In this document: positions 63,179 to 64,000 of the stretch, in pieces
How the letters are laid out: each line of letters begins with the position of its first letter
Position numbering within the stretch: the stretch's first letter is position 1
From: Agelaius tricolor
Lineage: Eukaryota; Chordata; Aves; Passeriformes; Icteridae
Reading direction: 5' to 3'
Assembly (NCBI GenBank): GCA_023055355.1
Contig: JALJCS010000012.1
Location: 10,266,501 to 10,330,500 of the forward strand
Length of the DNA stretch: 64,000 bases
The notes under the pieces: generated by a model
The model's input: only the letters and a program-made list of their open reading frames with translations
Told to the model about the DNA's origin: nothing
Database searches by the model: none
Position numbers and translations under genes: made by a program

Positions 63179-63661
63179 TGTTATAGTGGGTTGATTTGTG
63201 TCTGGATGTCAGACATCCACCAAAGCCACTTTATCACTGCCTTTCTCATCTGGACGGGGAGAGAAAATATGACAAAGGTTCATAAATGAAGGGCTGGAAG
63301 AGATCACTCACCAAGTACCATCAAGGGCAAAACAGACCAAAATTGGGGATATTAACCGAATTTATTACTAACAACACCAGGGCATCTCCTGCCCCTCCTT
63401 CTGCACTGACCTTGAGGTCTGCAGAGTTGTTTCTCACATATTACACTCTGTTCTTCTCTGCCCACAATTACATCTAATGTGTTATCACACATTAGGTGTC
63501 ACCATCACTCCTGATTCCCTTGGCCTTGGCCAAGGGCAGGTCCATCCTGGAGCTGGCTGGCACTGGCTCTGCTGGACACAGGGGAAGCTCCCAGCAGCTT
63601 CTCACAGAAGCTGCCCCTGTATCCCCCTGCTGCAAAAACCTGCCCATGCAAACCCAGTACA
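63179..63661. mobile_element. LTR of an avian endogenous retrovirus, probably solo and internally shortened
   Basis: The sequence TTATAGTGGGTTGATTTGTG, CACCAAAGCCACTTTATCAC, GGGAGAGAAAATATGACAAA, GAGATCACTCACCAAGTACC, GGGCAAAACAGACC, CTGACCTTGAGGTCTGCAGA, TTGTTTCTCACATATTACAC, CAGCAGCTTCTCACAGAAGC and TGCAAACCCAGTACA is a repeat I recognise as frequent in bird genomes. It could begin TG (63179) and end CA (63661), as LTRs do. TGTAT occurs just before 63179 and again at 63664-63668, close to a 5-base target duplication. No retroviral genes are present. Compared with the copies I remember, a central part after TTTATTACTAAC seems missing. The family name and orientation are uncertain. Confidence 0.7.
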
Positions 63662-64000
63662 ATTGTATCTCTCACTGGAACTTGACACAGTGCATAGAGA
63701 GATGTATTTCCTGGTCTGTGATGGGAATGATCAGTTTAAGAAAGGAAAGAAGACCTCAGACTGATTGGGTATTTCCCTATCCTCTTCATGAAGGTTTCTA
63801 TTTAAGTACTACATTTCTTTCATTTCATATTTTTTCTAAATGCTTCTCCAAATCAAAAGTTTCATTACTCTGATATATTAGGTTTTCCACCTGAAGAAGT
63901 TTTTTCCTCTTCCAGTCTGCATTTTATGTGGTTATTTTTTACTGAGACCTACACAATGACTTAATCAATACAAAGTACCCTCTAGGCAATGACAGACCAC
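63662..64000. other. Non-coding tail of the window
   Basis: AT-rich DNA after the LTR, with no recognised gene or repeat. Confidence 0.5.

Noticed and set aside
1..64000. CRISPR arrays, bacterial operons, tRNA or rRNA genes
   Set aside because: No regularly spaced repeats, no tRNA B-box or cloverleaf, and no rRNA sequence was seen. The sequence is vertebrate.

Overview
The window looks like bird nuclear DNA, with sparse genes and sparse repeats. Three things point to a bird: a 5'-truncated CR1 LINE of the young avian type (26291-26720) that ends in the ATTCTATGA-like CR1 tail, an LTR-type repeat at the right end (63179-63661) that I recognise from bird genomes, and otherwise low interspersed-repeat content with no mammalian SINEs or L1. 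I cannot name the species. I see no bacterial, viral or plasmid genes.

Layout. Positions 1-1160 are the end of an intron. A strong 3' splice site at 1160 opens the last coding exon of a plus-strand gene (1161-1388, 75 codons and a TGA). The exon encodes a basic, Cys- and Lys-rich helix, a Pro/Tyr stretch and the C-terminus -WDTAI, which fits a class I PDZ ligand. I do not recognise the gene. A 3' UTR of about 3.8 kb follows, to about 5180. It carries several poly(A) signals, an AU-rich nonamer just before the last one, Pumilio-type UGUANAUA motifs, a CpG-rich islet and an ancient MIR-like SINE fragment. The gene's other exons lie to the left of the window.

From about 5180 to 64000 I find no recognisable protein-coding gene. 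The tract is AT-rich intergenic or very long intronic DNA. It holds old transposon fossils: three amniote-age CR1 pieces at 29405, 40083 and 58951, and a second MIR-like piece at 52229. It also holds the younger CR1 and LTR, microsatellites, a 39-base T run, two CpG-rich islets (12876-12973 and 53629-53903) and small local duplications. The open frames here are short, begin without convincing context and show no family signature.

Points most worth a second look: (i) a perfect 20-bp inverted repeat with a 3-base loop, abutting an 18-bp direct duplication (44443-44528), which reads as a recent template-switch mutation; (ii) a fused acceptor/donor CAG|GTAAGA behind a pyrimidine tract (42664-42690), the form of a recursive splice site; (iii) the isolated CpG islet at 53629-53903 with a TTACGTCA element and a good donor downstream, a candidate promoter and first exon of an unannotated non-coding RNA; (iv) the unidentified terminal exon. 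I did not find a clearly new multi-gene system. All assignments come from reading alone, without database searches.
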